Origin: Plasmopara viticola
Lineage: Eukaryota; Oomycota; Peronosporomycetes; Peronosporales; Peronosporaceae
Direction: 5' to 3'
Assembly: GCA_001695595.3 (NCBI GenBank)
Contig: MBPM02000175.1
Span: 18,042-82,041, forward strand
Length of the DNA: 64,000 nt
The translations under genes and the position numbers were made by a program. Under the pieces are notes generated by a model that worked only from the letters and a program-made list of their open reading frames with translations, had not been told where the DNA came from and did no database searches. Positions 34,313 to 46,200 of the stretch are shown piece after piece. How positions within the stretch are numbered: position 1 is the first letter of the stretch; every line of letters begins with the position of its first letter.

Positions 34313-36854
34313 TGCATTTAAAATCTAGCACCTGGAGGACACATACAGTCCTAGAATAGGACCCTTACCTGAACTGTATTGGTGACAGTGCTACGAAGTA
34401 TTCGGGGGTATCCCAGTACCCGATGAAGGCCACCCCAACTCCATGTAAAACGTCTTACCATAGTTCATAGAGGCTTAAATCATGCGCATAGCCACCGCAA
34501 AGTTGCGCTAGAACAACAGCTATTTTTGTATCAAGTTACGTTCACAAATTTCTCACTCTCGCGGCGTAGTTAATAAACGAGCGTATCTAGGTCATTATCT
34601 ACTTCGTTGACTCAGGATCCAAATGTGCGGAATAAATCAGGGGATAAGCGCTAATCTATCGACTACATCAATACGTAACAGTGGGGGCAAGAAACTGATG
34701 CATTAAGCCGACGTTTTGTTGTAAAATTGGTAAACAAATCATTAAAGCATTCGGCCTCTTCGCAACTTATCGATATGATTCCGATAGGTATTTCGAGAAG
34801 ATCAAAATGGACAGGTTTCTGCTTGGAAAAGCAATACATTTTGTGCATGTACGGAAGTGGTAGGTAGGACGAGAAGAGGATAAAAATATAAATCTGTCTT
34901 AACTATTGGATATCTTACGACCAGATGTTAAAAATGATCACTTACCGAAAGGTTTTGAATTTTTTGTACGACTCCTTCGAACAAAGAGCTGTGTGGCACG
35001 GCAGCACGTGTGTTTAAGTGCACGCTCACGCGGGTAGAATGACTGCTTTGACTGTGAATAGAACTTCCTTCTCATATCTGTCAGACAAACGCCTTGCACT
35101 GCTCAGACTATTGCGAGCCTGAGGGAAGAGTGCACTTGCAACCTTCTCATCTCACAAGCAGCTGGAATTAGTCACCGCGTTAAGTCTCTAAGTTTACGCT
35201 TGAGAGCTAAGCCACCACAAGCTCAGGCAGTATGGGCGGTAGCATCAAATGTTGGAAAACGCTCAAGGTCTTACATTTACCTTGATGCAAACCAGCACAC
35301 TTTCTAAAGAAAAAAATGAATCAAGGAGAAAGCGATAATTACCAAGGTGGCCTTGATCACGGGCGATAAGGTGCGCGTAATATTTGCACTCTAACTTTTC
35401 TTGTGATACAAAACTTCCGCGCTAGTCTAGAATTTTCAATCTGCTTGCCGACTCACTTTCGTGTAAGCATGATCCTGAGTTTGCCCACATCAGCAGGAGG
35501 CAAAAGCTTTAATGACGCACAGATTTGTCAGGCATAAGAAATGGATAGGAGCGGGTAGATCGCGACGTAAGTTGATCGGGACTAAGTTCACTACTGCCAT
35601 CTCTAATCCGACTCCTATCCTCTCACGCTTTATTTTCTATCCAATTTATGGACAGAATGTATGCACGTCATACCGAAAATTCTGCTTTCAGGCGAACGTA
35701 AGCGACTCATGCGTTCTGACAAATTGAACGATGACAATAACATCCTAAAGCTTCAAAATACGCAGGCCAATCGCAATGAATAAGTAGACGGTCCGCTTTA
35801 CTACAGCGGTAAATCCATCAATTCCACTTCGGATTGGATTTGCGGGTGTTGAAGACCTGTGGGGTAATACTTAACAGATTCGTGAATTTCCCGATAGATG
35901 TCATCCAGGCCGAAAGATTTTTTTTGTGATATTCACAACATATGGGTGCTCTTAAATTGGAAAGGGAATGACATAGTATATAGGAAACTTTAAGGCCTTC
36001 CAAAGGGTCCAAGTTTTGACTTTCGGGTCGGTCCCTATGAAGATCTTGCCCATTTTGGTATTCTTCTGGAAGTGCATATGCCTTTGGCTTGCCTGAAGTT
36101 TATGGCAACACGTGCATAGTGCCACATGGGCAACATGATGCATTTGACATTTAATACAGCCAGTATAACATAGGAACAAACAGCAATGCTTTTCACTCCT
36201 ACCATATCTAGATACCATGAGCTTTCGGACATTTAATGTCAGACAGAGAACTGCGATATTCCGCCGCGTTCTGATAAAAGCTAATTCGAGTATACAGGTT
36301 TTATGAACTAGTGTCTGTTGTAGACTATTGACAGACGCATTGTCAGGCTTAACAAACAAGTCGTGTGGTAAACGACATGCTGGCAAGATGGCCATAATGC
36401 GACTGATGTTATTATTACCACCATTATTTTTACGACAAGGTTAAGAGGCCGTGTATGCGCTTTGAGCGGCCGGATGACCCGGGAGAGGTTGAAGTAATTA
36501 AATACGCAGTTTGAAGATCCTGCGCTGAGACGCGCGGCCATTTGATTCGAAAAGTGGTACTATAATAGTCGCCTCAATTTGTTTTTATAGGTTTGGAACC
36601 GCATCGAAAGAGCAATTGTCCGGGAGTCAGGGGTGACCGCGAGATCAACTTTATGCGCGTACACTAGGTCGCGCAAAGTTTACTTCTCTAGTTGAAGAAC
36701 AGCAAGACAGAGACAAAAGTAGTCTTTTGCTGCACATTTTGCTGCCAGAGACAGCAAATCATCTTTGTGTAGTGCATCTTGAATCAGATATTCTCATTGG
36801 GCGCCATTGCGAATCAGAAGGGACGAATAAGGATGCCTTCATACTAACGCACAG
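34313..36854. other. Gene-poor DNA
   Basis: Minus-strand frames at 36395-35952 (147 codons) and 36541-36308 have several Cys/His residues but no alignable transposon or zinc-finger pattern. I see no supportable gene. Confidence 0.3.
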
Positions 36855-36990
36855 AACTTACGTTCCGGCGTCTGGCCTGGCATTATGCTGAAAGCGAGAC
36901 ATTTCGCAGGTAAGCTGACTTCTACCCACCAAATGTAATATTATATCTTAGCTCACGGACAGAAAGCGTTTTGTGTTATGTATTATATTT
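36855..36990 (+). repeat. Dispersed repeat, copy 3 of 3
   Basis: It shares CTTACGTTCCGGCG, GGCATTATGC.GAAAGCGAGACAT and GCTCACGGACAGAAAGCG with the copy at 34191, in the same order and spacing. Confidence 0.6.
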
Positions 36991-39599
36991 CGAGTCGGAA
37001 CACCCAAAAACACTAATTTTAGAATTGGTACGCAAGGGTACTGATAGTGCTGAGGAGTACAATTATACCAAATGCGGGTCTTCTTTCCCCCCCGACTTCT
37101 AAAGAACCGGAAAGAAATCCTTTGAAAAACTTGATGCAGAGCTGGAAGCACGCGTATAGCAGCCTTGCGGTTGCACTCAAACAATTACCCGTGTAGCCGC
37201 TGTGGGGTTGTGCTAAAATTGTAGGAAATATCACAAAAAACAACCTAGGGAAGCCTCGTCGCGTGCGTTGAAGCAGAGCGTAGTGCTTGGCGTTATGGTC
37301 TTCACTGTACGGGTAGTAGCCATCCGGGTGAAGCTTTCTTTTACGTTAGGAAGAACGAGTAGACGACGACTTGCGCCGATACCAGTGGTGAGTGAGTCTC
37401 GTATACTGCTTTAGTGATTTCGACGTTTGAAGTAAAACGGGAATGCACTGATGGTTGATAACTTCGATTTTGACCTTTTCCTCCTGGTCCTTACTTTCGA
37501 TAAAGCTGTCAAGATCGGCTTCATTTATTTATAAATCACTTACTTCTCTATCCTGTCAGGTAATATTTTTCATGGCCAGGGCGTTAAACACCATATCTGA
37601 ACGGTTTTTGGGCGTATCCTGCTGCTTAGTCTGAAGACTTTTTCGAAGCAAGTAAAGAGCCAGGCGAAGGTATACGAAAACACACGTGGTGCTAATCGTC
37701 ATATCTATCAAACGTGTGTGTTGAAGTAGAGCGTAAGAGGCTCTTCCAGAGCATTTCTTACCTAAGTCTCCCCAGGAAGCGGACTTTTATGGTTTTCTTT
37801 ACACAACACTTTGTAGCAGGCGAATCAACAGCCACATTTGTTACAGTGACATCAATAGAAGTCAAAGCGACTTTCTTCGGTGTTTTCGGTCATCGTTGAA
37901 AGACCTGGTTGATCGACAGCCTACTTTCTTGCCTGCTTGGTCAACAAATAATAATCTGGTTCAGATTTGAAAGCATTGAATAACATCGATCGCTCTTGTA
38001 ATCTTATTTGTAGTATGAGAAAATGTAACGGACCGTCACATCAAGCCGAAATTTTGTGGCTTCCTATTAAAGAAAAGCTTTAAAAAAGTGGCTGCTGTCG
38101 CACTGATCGGTATCTTAATCAATTTCCAATATTGAGGTTTTTTTAAACTTGGACAAATTCATTATTTCAAAGGACAGCATTTAATCTGGCGCATAAACAG
38201 AATTATAGATAGGATTTTAATGAAATGAGTATCATTAGCTGTCAAACTATGTCTGCTGCACCTTAGAGTCAAAAATCGCTTACTGAAAGAATGACAATTG
38301 GTTTGCCATTCTTCATAAATAGTAGGGCGTATCCATCGTCGTCCTTAGGTATGCGTGGCCATAAAAGCCTTACAACTCAGACGATGCGCTCGGAACTCAC
38401 CAGTCCGTACCCCGGGGTAAGTAACACCTTGTCATGGAGGATTCGGCAGCCTCTAGCCTCTCGGACTAGAGTGAAATATATAATTTCAACAAAAGTATAT
38501 TTAACTCGCCACTAGCATTACTTTAAACGAGCACAATACAAGCTTACTGTACAGACTATCCATCGTAACCGTATTGCAACAACGTGCAGCCGTTGACGTG
38601 GTCCAAAGTGTCGCAATCAGCACTAAATGGCTTTGTCTAGCCCAGCAAAGAAATTGGTGCTTGCCGAAGGCTTTACTAAATGCAATTAGAGATATCGTGG
38701 TGCTGGCTTTTCCAGTATCGCTCAATGATACCTCTTTTGATAAAAAGCTTTGCGAGAACATTATTATCAGTTGCTGTCACTAGTCGCATAAAAAACAAAG
38801 CGTAGATCAAGCCAAAACGACTTTGCTTTTTTTTGGAAATAGGCTCCAACCCCTTGGCTACTTGCAATTCAGCTAAGGACTTAAGTGCCCCTTTAACCAA
38901 TACACATTTGTCGACGATGATAATACAACATATATTGACCTCACGATCTATAAAAGATTTGTTTAATGACTTAATTGGCCGACTGATTCATTTTAGAACA
39001 GCTTTAAGAAAAAGTTTTTACGTAGACAAAAGCATATAATGGCCGAAACAATTGTGTGACTGAACGGTCTGGGTATTTGGTAGCCCTAAATTATAACCAC
39101 TATGCGTTCCAAATGCTTGGCTGAGTACAAACAGCATCCTCATTCGGGTTTGATGGTGACCATCTACAAAATGTAGTGCTGCACACCATGTGGTTCCTGA
39201 AAACAATGTTTAGTAAAACGCTCTTGTCAAAAATGGGTGTTTGCATGATTATCGTTGCACTGTCAAACAAGTCGACACTATCTTTTTGCTTGCTTAGCAC
39301 ACAAAGCTGCTGATGAGTGTGGAGATTTCGATCTATTGATTTAAAGGCTGATTTATACGAACCCCATCGTTGCGTAGGAAGCATTATGCATTTCTCGATG
39401 TATTACAGTTTGGTTCGACATGTATAATTTGTATAGTAGCGTATGGGACCTTCGTTTGTATTTCGCCATACATGTATACTCAATAGTGTATCGGCCATTC
39501 AAAAAGCCAGACCACTTCGTCTGTTATCCGGATGATTTTTCAACGTGTCCGTCTTCTAAACACTATCCGTCTGGTTGGAAAAACTCCTCGAGTTTTCAT
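36991..39599. other. Gene-poor DNA upstream of the QSOX gene
   Basis: Nothing gene-like is supported. The stretch ends at the promoter of the sulfhydryl oxidase gene. Confidence 0.3.
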
Positions 39600-39616
39600 G
39601 TCACTCTTCCACTTGG
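39600..39616 (+). promoter_or_regulatory. Inr-like element of the QSOX gene
   Basis: TCACTCTTCCACTTGG resembles the oomycete initiator (TCAYTYYNCA..T). It lies about 30-45 bases before the ATG at 39645, a typical distance. This is a pattern match only. Confidence 0.4.
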
Positions 39617-39644
39617 CACTCAAAGCGCTCTTCTATCGTGTACA

Positions 39645-41539
39645 ATGCAGCGGCTGTTGGCACTGACATCAGCAGCAGCGCTGCTAGCGTCGCTCACTCC
39701 TGTCTCAAGCACTACCAACCCTAAGGAAAAGGGCACGCCACTCTTTCCTGAAAACCATCCTAACATCACGTACCTGACGGATAAAAATTGGGACGAACAC
39801 ATGAACAAGACGGACAAGCCGTGGATCGTTGACTTTTACCACCCATTGTACGTTAGTTAAAGTTGGTATTCGTACTTCATGCGTTGCCAGGCAGTAAGAA
39901 ATGATGAATTAATGCCTTTTTTTGGCGAATATGTCACAGTTGCCCTCATTGCAAGCAATTTGCACCCTTGTATTTCGACCTGGCGGCATATTACAAGGAG
40001 AAGGACACGCTGTATGTAGGAGCTGTTAGCTGCATGGACCACGTCAAGTGTCGCCGTGTTGGAATCACGGGTTTTCCAACACTGATGGCGCTTAACTTTG
40101 ACAAGAACAAGCCAAAGATGGAGAACAAGCGGATTATTGGTACTCATACCGTGCAAGAGGTAAAGGATTACGTCGATAACGTAATCGCCGAGGTGACATT
40201 TAATACAACTGGTGCGTGGCCACCCGGGTACAAGTCGCCAGAAGTCAAGGCCAAGGAAGAAGCGGAGACAAATGCGACGAATGCCGGGAACAACACTTTG
40301 GCATCCAGTGGGCAAGACGATATCAAAATTCCAAAAGAAACAGAACCAGCTATTTGGGAAGAGTCGACGCTTCCAATGAACCAGACGACGCGTATTCAAG
40401 ATGCGGCGTCCGCCTTTGTGTTTGGATTAAAACAAGGCGTGTTCATGGCCGGCGACGTGATGGATGATGAAGAGTTCGATGCGCTGAAAGGCTGGTTAAA
40501 AATGGTGTCGGAAACGTTTCCCGGTGCAATCAATCGCAAAATCATCCGACCGTTGTACGAGAAAGTGAAGGAGAAGGAGCTGCTGGACTTTGACACGTGG
40601 GATGCCATTGTAAAACAGTGGCAAGACGGCTCAGTTGATGCTTTTAAGGCTGAAGAAGCACGCTTTGACTTCACAAATGTCTCTGTGCCAGAGTGGCAGC
40701 GACTAAACAATCTCTTTTTAGGTCAAGGAGCCACTTATGAGGCATGTGCCTTGTATACGTGTGGTCAATGGACCATGTTCCATATGCTGACGATGAATCC
40801 ACCCGAGACGGGCGAACGCAGCGCTGAACTCATGGTCTCTGTTGTCGCGTCCATTCGTCGGTTCATGAAGCATTTTTTTGGTTGTGTGGATTGTCGGAAC
40901 CATTTCTTGAGCGAGAGTACGGTCGAAACCGTTAAAAAGATCAAAGATGCCGAAGACAAGCCGCTCGCTTTGCGTCGTTGGCTTTGGGAACAGCACAACT
41001 CGGTGAACAAACGTTTGCATCACCCCATGTGGCCAAAACCTGACATTTGTCCAACATGTGGCACGGAAGCTGCGTGGGAGGTCGTAGAAGTGGACAAGTG
41101 GCTCGGTCGGACGTTCGCATACCGTGACGTGGCAGTACCTTTGATGAAATTACCGGTATCTGTACCGGTAGCTACCGCTGCGGTGTTGCGCAAGGAGACG
41201 GATGCTACTGCAATTGCCGCGGAAGCCCCTAAGGCGAAGGCAACAGCAGTTGCATTTGATGCAGAGGAGATAAAATTGGGTGGTATCGCGGTGGAGCCGA
41301 AGGGAGGGGACGAATATACTCCAAAAGCTGCCGAGCTTGGCATCAAAAACGCTGCAAACTCTCTCGATCTGGTTGCTAATCAGAAAGTGGAGCTTAACGA
41401 CGGACTGCAGAGTGTAAGTGCGCCCCCTGTTACACTATTTGCGTGGTACATACTTCCTGTTGCAGCCGTGGGTGGCTACCTGTTCTTCGCGCGCTCTCGC
41501 GCGAAGCCGAAGGCGTACCGTCAAGTCCCGCGTGATTAG
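39645..41539 (+). CDS. Quiescin-type sulfhydryl oxidase (thioredoxin + Erv/ALR domains), 2 exons
   Basis: Exons 39645-39847 and 39940-41539 (92-bp GT-AG intron) encode 600 residues. QSOX enzymes form disulfides in secretory proteins and pass electrons through FAD to oxygen. A signal peptide (residues ~1-20) precedes a thioredoxin domain. Splicing rebuilds its active site FCPHC (cysteines 69 and 72), with cis-proline region GFPTL further on. The Erv domain has CGQWTMFHMLT, the redox pair GCVDC (cysteines 383 and 386), the FAD-binding HNSVNKRL and a C-terminal CPTC. An alanine-rich linker leads to one membrane helix (residues ~565-584) and a short basic tail, so the enzyme is probably membrane-anchored in the ER/Golgi lumen. 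Animal QSOX has a second inactive thioredoxin domain that is not seen here. Confidence 0.93.
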
Positions 41540-42008
41540 GGAGAGGAGACGTTTGTTTAACATTTGTTTTAAGCGCATAATTCAAAGTTATCAACGCAAG
41601 TTATTGCGCTAAAAATTGACTAGGTTAGCCTCTAATTTAGTATAATTCAAGCGCAGAAGGTTTAAAAACTATAGACAAGTGCTACTGTTTTTCCATCTCC
41701 GGGTTTAATGACGTGTACAAAATGCCAGCGAGATAGACGTCTACCACGCACTCCTCACTAGTGAGGCACCAATCAATGGTTACGATGTGCAGCGCAAGGC
41801 AGTCTCTGTGCAGGCAAAAGTTAAGAGGGTATGCGCGTAAACTGTCACATACATTGTGCCAATCTTAACGCACTTTTTGGGTGATTACGGTCTTAATCAG
41901 TGGCCCACACTCAAACTTTCAGCCTTAGTCCATAAAAACATGGCTACAGCTGCTGCGGCATTTTACAACAATTAGGCGTTAACTTTAAATTGTATTCTTA
42001 CGGTCTAT
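41540..42008. other. Convergent 3' region between QSOX and ribB-like genes
   Basis: This 469-bp gap lies between two convergent stop codons. It is AT-rich with no coding signal and presumably holds both polyadenylation sites. Confidence 0.5.
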
Positions 42009-43094
42009 CTACTGCTCTGCCGACGTCTTCAGATTTTCAATGCTCGAAATTTTAATACCAAAGCCGTGAGGATCAAAGCTTGCTTTTGTGGTTGATAGCA
42101 ATCGTACAGACTCTACGTTAAGGTCGCGCGTTATCTGCATCGCCATGCCAAAAATGCTCTGACGGGCCATGAGTTCGCCACTTATTTGCAAAAGTTGCGC
42201 CGAGCCTTGAATATAAATTAAAACGCCATGACCAGAAGTAACCACGTATTTCTGTGCCCATAGTGCTTGCAAACTCGCTTCAAAACCGTCTTCCACAAGA
42301 AACACGGGGACATCCGACTTGCCGTCTACGTCACCAAATACTAGCGCATAGTACATCTGGTCTTCGTGGACAAGTGATACATACTCCACTGATGAGAACT
42401 CACCGAGTGGAGTCACTATCTTTGACTGCACTTTCGTGCGCTGCACGAGCATCTCATTGCCAAAGCGATAGCGGATCAGATCTGATATTGTAATCAGTGG
42501 CAAATCAAACTTTCGAGAAAACTCTTGCAACTGAGGGCGACGCAACATTCGTCCATTCTCGTCATTTAGTTCACAAATGTAGCCCACGGGCTTAACGCCA
42601 GCTAAGCGTGCGAGGTCTGTGGCCGCCTCTGTGTGACCAGCACGCACCAAAACGCCTCCGTTTTGCGAAAGTAGCGGAAAAATGTGGCCAGGGCGATTAA
42701 ATGCCAAGGCTCCTACGTCAGGATCGGCCAATGCACGAATTGTTCGTGCCCTGTCCGCTGCTGAAACTCCTGTTGAATTGCCCTCTTTAAGGTCTACAGT
42801 CACTGTAAACTTGCACTTGTGCACCTCCGTATTATTCTCCACCATTAAGGGTAGATGAAGCTCATTCAAGCGATTACTCAGCGCAGGAACGCATACAATG
42901 CCCGTCGAGTGGCGCAGCATAAAAGCGACGCGCTCCTCAGTCGCGAACTCCGCAGCAGCAATGAGGTCGCCCTCGTTCTCGCGATCTTCATTGTCCATTA
43001 CAATTACAAAGCCACCATTTCGGATGACGTCCAGTGCCTTTACAATGGAAGACGTTCCGGTATTTTTTGGGCACTTCACGCCGTTCGAATTCAT
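42009..43094 (-). CDS. 3,4-dihydroxy-2-butanone-4-phosphate synthase with degenerate GTP cyclohydrolase II-like domain
   Basis: The protein has 361 residues. The N-terminal half is a complete RibB domain, which makes dihydroxybutanone phosphate from ribulose 5-phosphate for riboflavin synthesis. DNEDRENEGDLI holds the acidic metal- and substrate-binding residues, and RAGHTEAATDLARLAG is the second signature. The C-terminal ~150 residues follow RibA topology (VQRTKVQSKIVTPLGEFSSVEY..) but lack the zinc-binding cysteine cluster and the substrate motif of active GTP cyclohydrolase II. That half is predicted inactive or regulatory. A longer frame exists but starts with GTG at 43130, so the ATG at 43094 is chosen. 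A LINE is inserted 157 bp upstream of the start. Confidence 0.92.
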   Translation of the reverse strand: MNSNGVKCPKNTGTSSIVKALDVIRNGGFVIVMDNEDRENEGDLIAAAEFATEERVAFMLRHSTGIVCVPALSNRLNELHLPLMVENNTEVHKCKFTVTVDLKEGNSTGVSAADRARTIRALADPDVGALAFNRPGHIFPLLSQNGGVLVRAGHTEAATDLARLAGVKPVGYICELNDENGRMLRRPQLQEFSRKFDLPLITISDLIRYRFGNEMLVQRTKVQSKIVTPLGEFSSVEYVSLVHEDQMYYALVFGDVDGKSDVPVFLVEDGFEASLQALWAQKYVVTSGHGVLIYIQGSAQLLQISGELMARQSIFGMAMQITRDLNVESVRLLSTTKASFDPHGFGIKISSIENLKTSAEQ

Positions 43095-43263
43095 GGTGCT
43101 GAATGTGAAGTGCTGATGATGCAACGTCACTTTGGTGTCGCTACGTTACTTTCTCGAAATTAATTTTATAGTCTGATACATTTCACGACATACATCTTAG
43201 AATAGTACATGCGACATGAGTCTTGCGACCTATATTTTTTTTTGGTCTATTTAAGAAATGTCT

Positions 43264-46200
43264 TTTCGGAAAAGGTTGGGGTGACGCCCTCCTTCCAAGC
43301 GCGGGGGCTAAATGCTCGCGCGCTTCGGGCAGGTGCTCTCGGGCATCTGCAGGTCTCTAACGAGTCTCACCCTCGACGCGACGGTCTCCAGCACCAGGCC
43401 AAACCCCCTTCCACGTCCTAACCGCGCCAACCGCATCCGGATTGGCTCATTTAATGTGAATTCTCTAGGTTCGAAGCGCAAGAAGCACGAAACACTCCCC
43501 GAAGATCTCCGGCGCTACCGCGTCGATATCCTTGGCCTCCAAGAAACCAAGATCTACGATAGAGGTGAGCACCTCATTGATGACTTCCTTCTTCTAACCC
43601 TGCAAGCAAAAACCGAGTTACACGGCATCGGATTCGCAATCTCTCCGCGACTCCGACCATTCCTCCAACGCTACTGGTCTCACTCCGACCGTATCGGTAT
43701 CTTAAAACTGCGACTACCCCACATCGGCACCGTCAACATCGTGAATGCGTACTCACCGCACAGCGGCTACCCCCTAGAAGCCGTCGACAGATTCTACGCT
43801 GACCTCAGCACCGCGCTCACCTCCCTCCCGCGCCGCGATCTAACCTTCCTTACAGGCGATTTCAACGCAAAGCTGGGCCGGCGCCACGACCTTGAACCCT
43901 TCCTTGGGAACCACGGCCGCGGTTATCGCAACCGCAACGGTAATGTCCTCGCCTCCTTTTGTCAGACTCACAACCTCTTTGTGACAAACACAGATTTCCC
44001 GAAGCGAGCAAAGAACATCACGACGTGGACCCAGCGCAGATCGGACCACTTTATCTACAACCAGATTGACTACATCCTCTGCTCGCAGAACTGCCGTCGC
44101 CTGTGCGTGGATGCGCAGTCTTGGGGCGGCACTCTCACTTCATCAGACCACAAGCTCGTCACCGCGGACTTCACTCTAGAGGGCGCCGCTCAGATCCGGT
44201 TCCGACCGCGCTCAGAGCTCCCACGACGACTACACCTCGCCCGCGACGCCCTAGTCCATGACGAAGGCGCCCGCGACGCCTACGTACGAGCGCTGATCGC
44301 TGCCTCAACTGAACACCCGATCCCAGTCACCGACCCGATCCAGCAACGGTGGAACGCAACTCTACAGACGACAAAAACGGCCGCCGAACTAGCTGTTGGC
44401 TTCTCCCCTCAACGCAGTACCCGCAGATACATCGACGCCACGCTCACAGCACTGTCCGAACAGCAACGTCAACTCCGACTCCGTGTCCAAAACGATCACG
44501 CTGCGAACATCGCAGAACTTCGCCGCGAACGTAACGCCGTACTCCGCCAAATCCATCAACGCTGCCGCGAACTCGCCTTCCAAGCTCTCGACGCCAAGAT
44601 CAGCCGCATCGAAGAACTTCACGACTCCGTACGCATGTACTCAGCCGTACGCGAGCTCTTCCCGCGACCACCAGGACAAGTCACCGTGCACGACAGCACA
44701 GGCAAATACATCCTACACCGACCAACCGCGAACAACCTCATCCGCAGCTACTTCAAAGGACAACTAACGGATCCAACCCACGCTCCAATCATCCCAAGCA
44801 GCGATGCGCGACCTCTGAGCTCCCCAATCACTGGTGACGAGCTCGCCCGCGCTTTCCGCCGACTCAGCAACGGACGTGCATCAGGACCCGACGATATTCC
44901 AGCAGAACTGCTCAAGTACGGAACTGACCAGATTGCCGAACCCCTCGCGGCTCTGATCAACGACAGTTTCGCACTTGGACAGCCACTCGAGCTCGGCGAA
45001 GGCACTCTTCTGTGTCTCCCGAAGCCGAACAAACCCCAAGGTGAATGCTCCAGTCTCCGACCGATCGTCCTACTCAACAGCATCCGCAAAGCCGTATCAC
45101 TCGTCGTCCTCAACCGGATCCGATCCGACGTCGACAACTTCCTCTCGCCACACCAAAGCGGCTTCCGCGCTCATCGCAGCACGGCAGACGCCGTCTGGGC
45201 TCACAAATGGCTCACCGCACGAGCCACCGACCGCCGTGAAACAGTTTATGTGTTAGGTATCGACTTATCCCGCGCATTCGACAGCATCGACAGATCCAAG
45301 CTCATCACTGTGCTCCAGACATTTCTCCAAGACGACGAAGTTCGACTCATCCGACTCCTCCTGAGCCACACGACACTTTCACTCCGATCCAGCAACCAAG
45401 CTCTCGACCCGTTCGAAAGTAATGTAGGTACACCCCAAGGCGACTCACTCTCACCCGTTCTGTTTACTATCTACCTCGAAGCAGCTCTTCGCGACCTCTC
45501 CGGTGCACTCGATGTGCCACACAACCTCCTGCAGCAGATGATCGTCTACGCCGATGACGCCGACTTCATCTGCACTGATCCATCCGTCGTCCAGCTTATC
45601 CAGGACCAGGCCCCAGCGATTCTCAGTCGCTGGAGTCTACACATGAACGAAGCCAAGACCGAAGTCATCAAAATCCGCCGCCACTGCAACCCGTCAGGCG
45701 CCACTCGACACGCCCGAGCCCGAGAAGAAACCTGGCGCCACACTAAGAAGCTCGGAACACTCCTCGGCGATATTGAAGATCTATCCCGACGCAAGTCCCT
45801 GGCCACCCTCGCGCTCCACCGCCTCTGGTCCGTCTGGCTCCGCCCCACGCTCATCTCACCCAAGACCCGCATTCGATTGTACAACACCTACGTTTTACCA
45901 ATTCTGCTGTACAACTGCGCCACCTGGGCTCTTACCAAGTCAGAGCTCCACGGCCTCGAGAGTTTCCATCGCCGCCAGCTTCGCTACGCTCTTGGCTACC
46001 GCTACCCTCGACACATTTCGAATGCAAGACTGTACGACCTCTGTGATGAGCGGCCGCTGAGACTACGACTGACTCAAGCTCGCTGGCGCCTGTTTGGCCA
46101 TGTACTTCGCCGCAATCCCGACATTCCAGCAAACCTCCAGATGCGCGCCTACTTCTTCTCCACCGCAGCAAAATGGCGCGGACGTCCCCGCACCACGCTC

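Noticed and set aside
35952..36395. 147-codon minus frame with Cys/His residues resembling an integrase zinc site
   Set aside because: The spacing does not fit H2C2 or CCHC patterns and no neighbouring pol motifs can be read.
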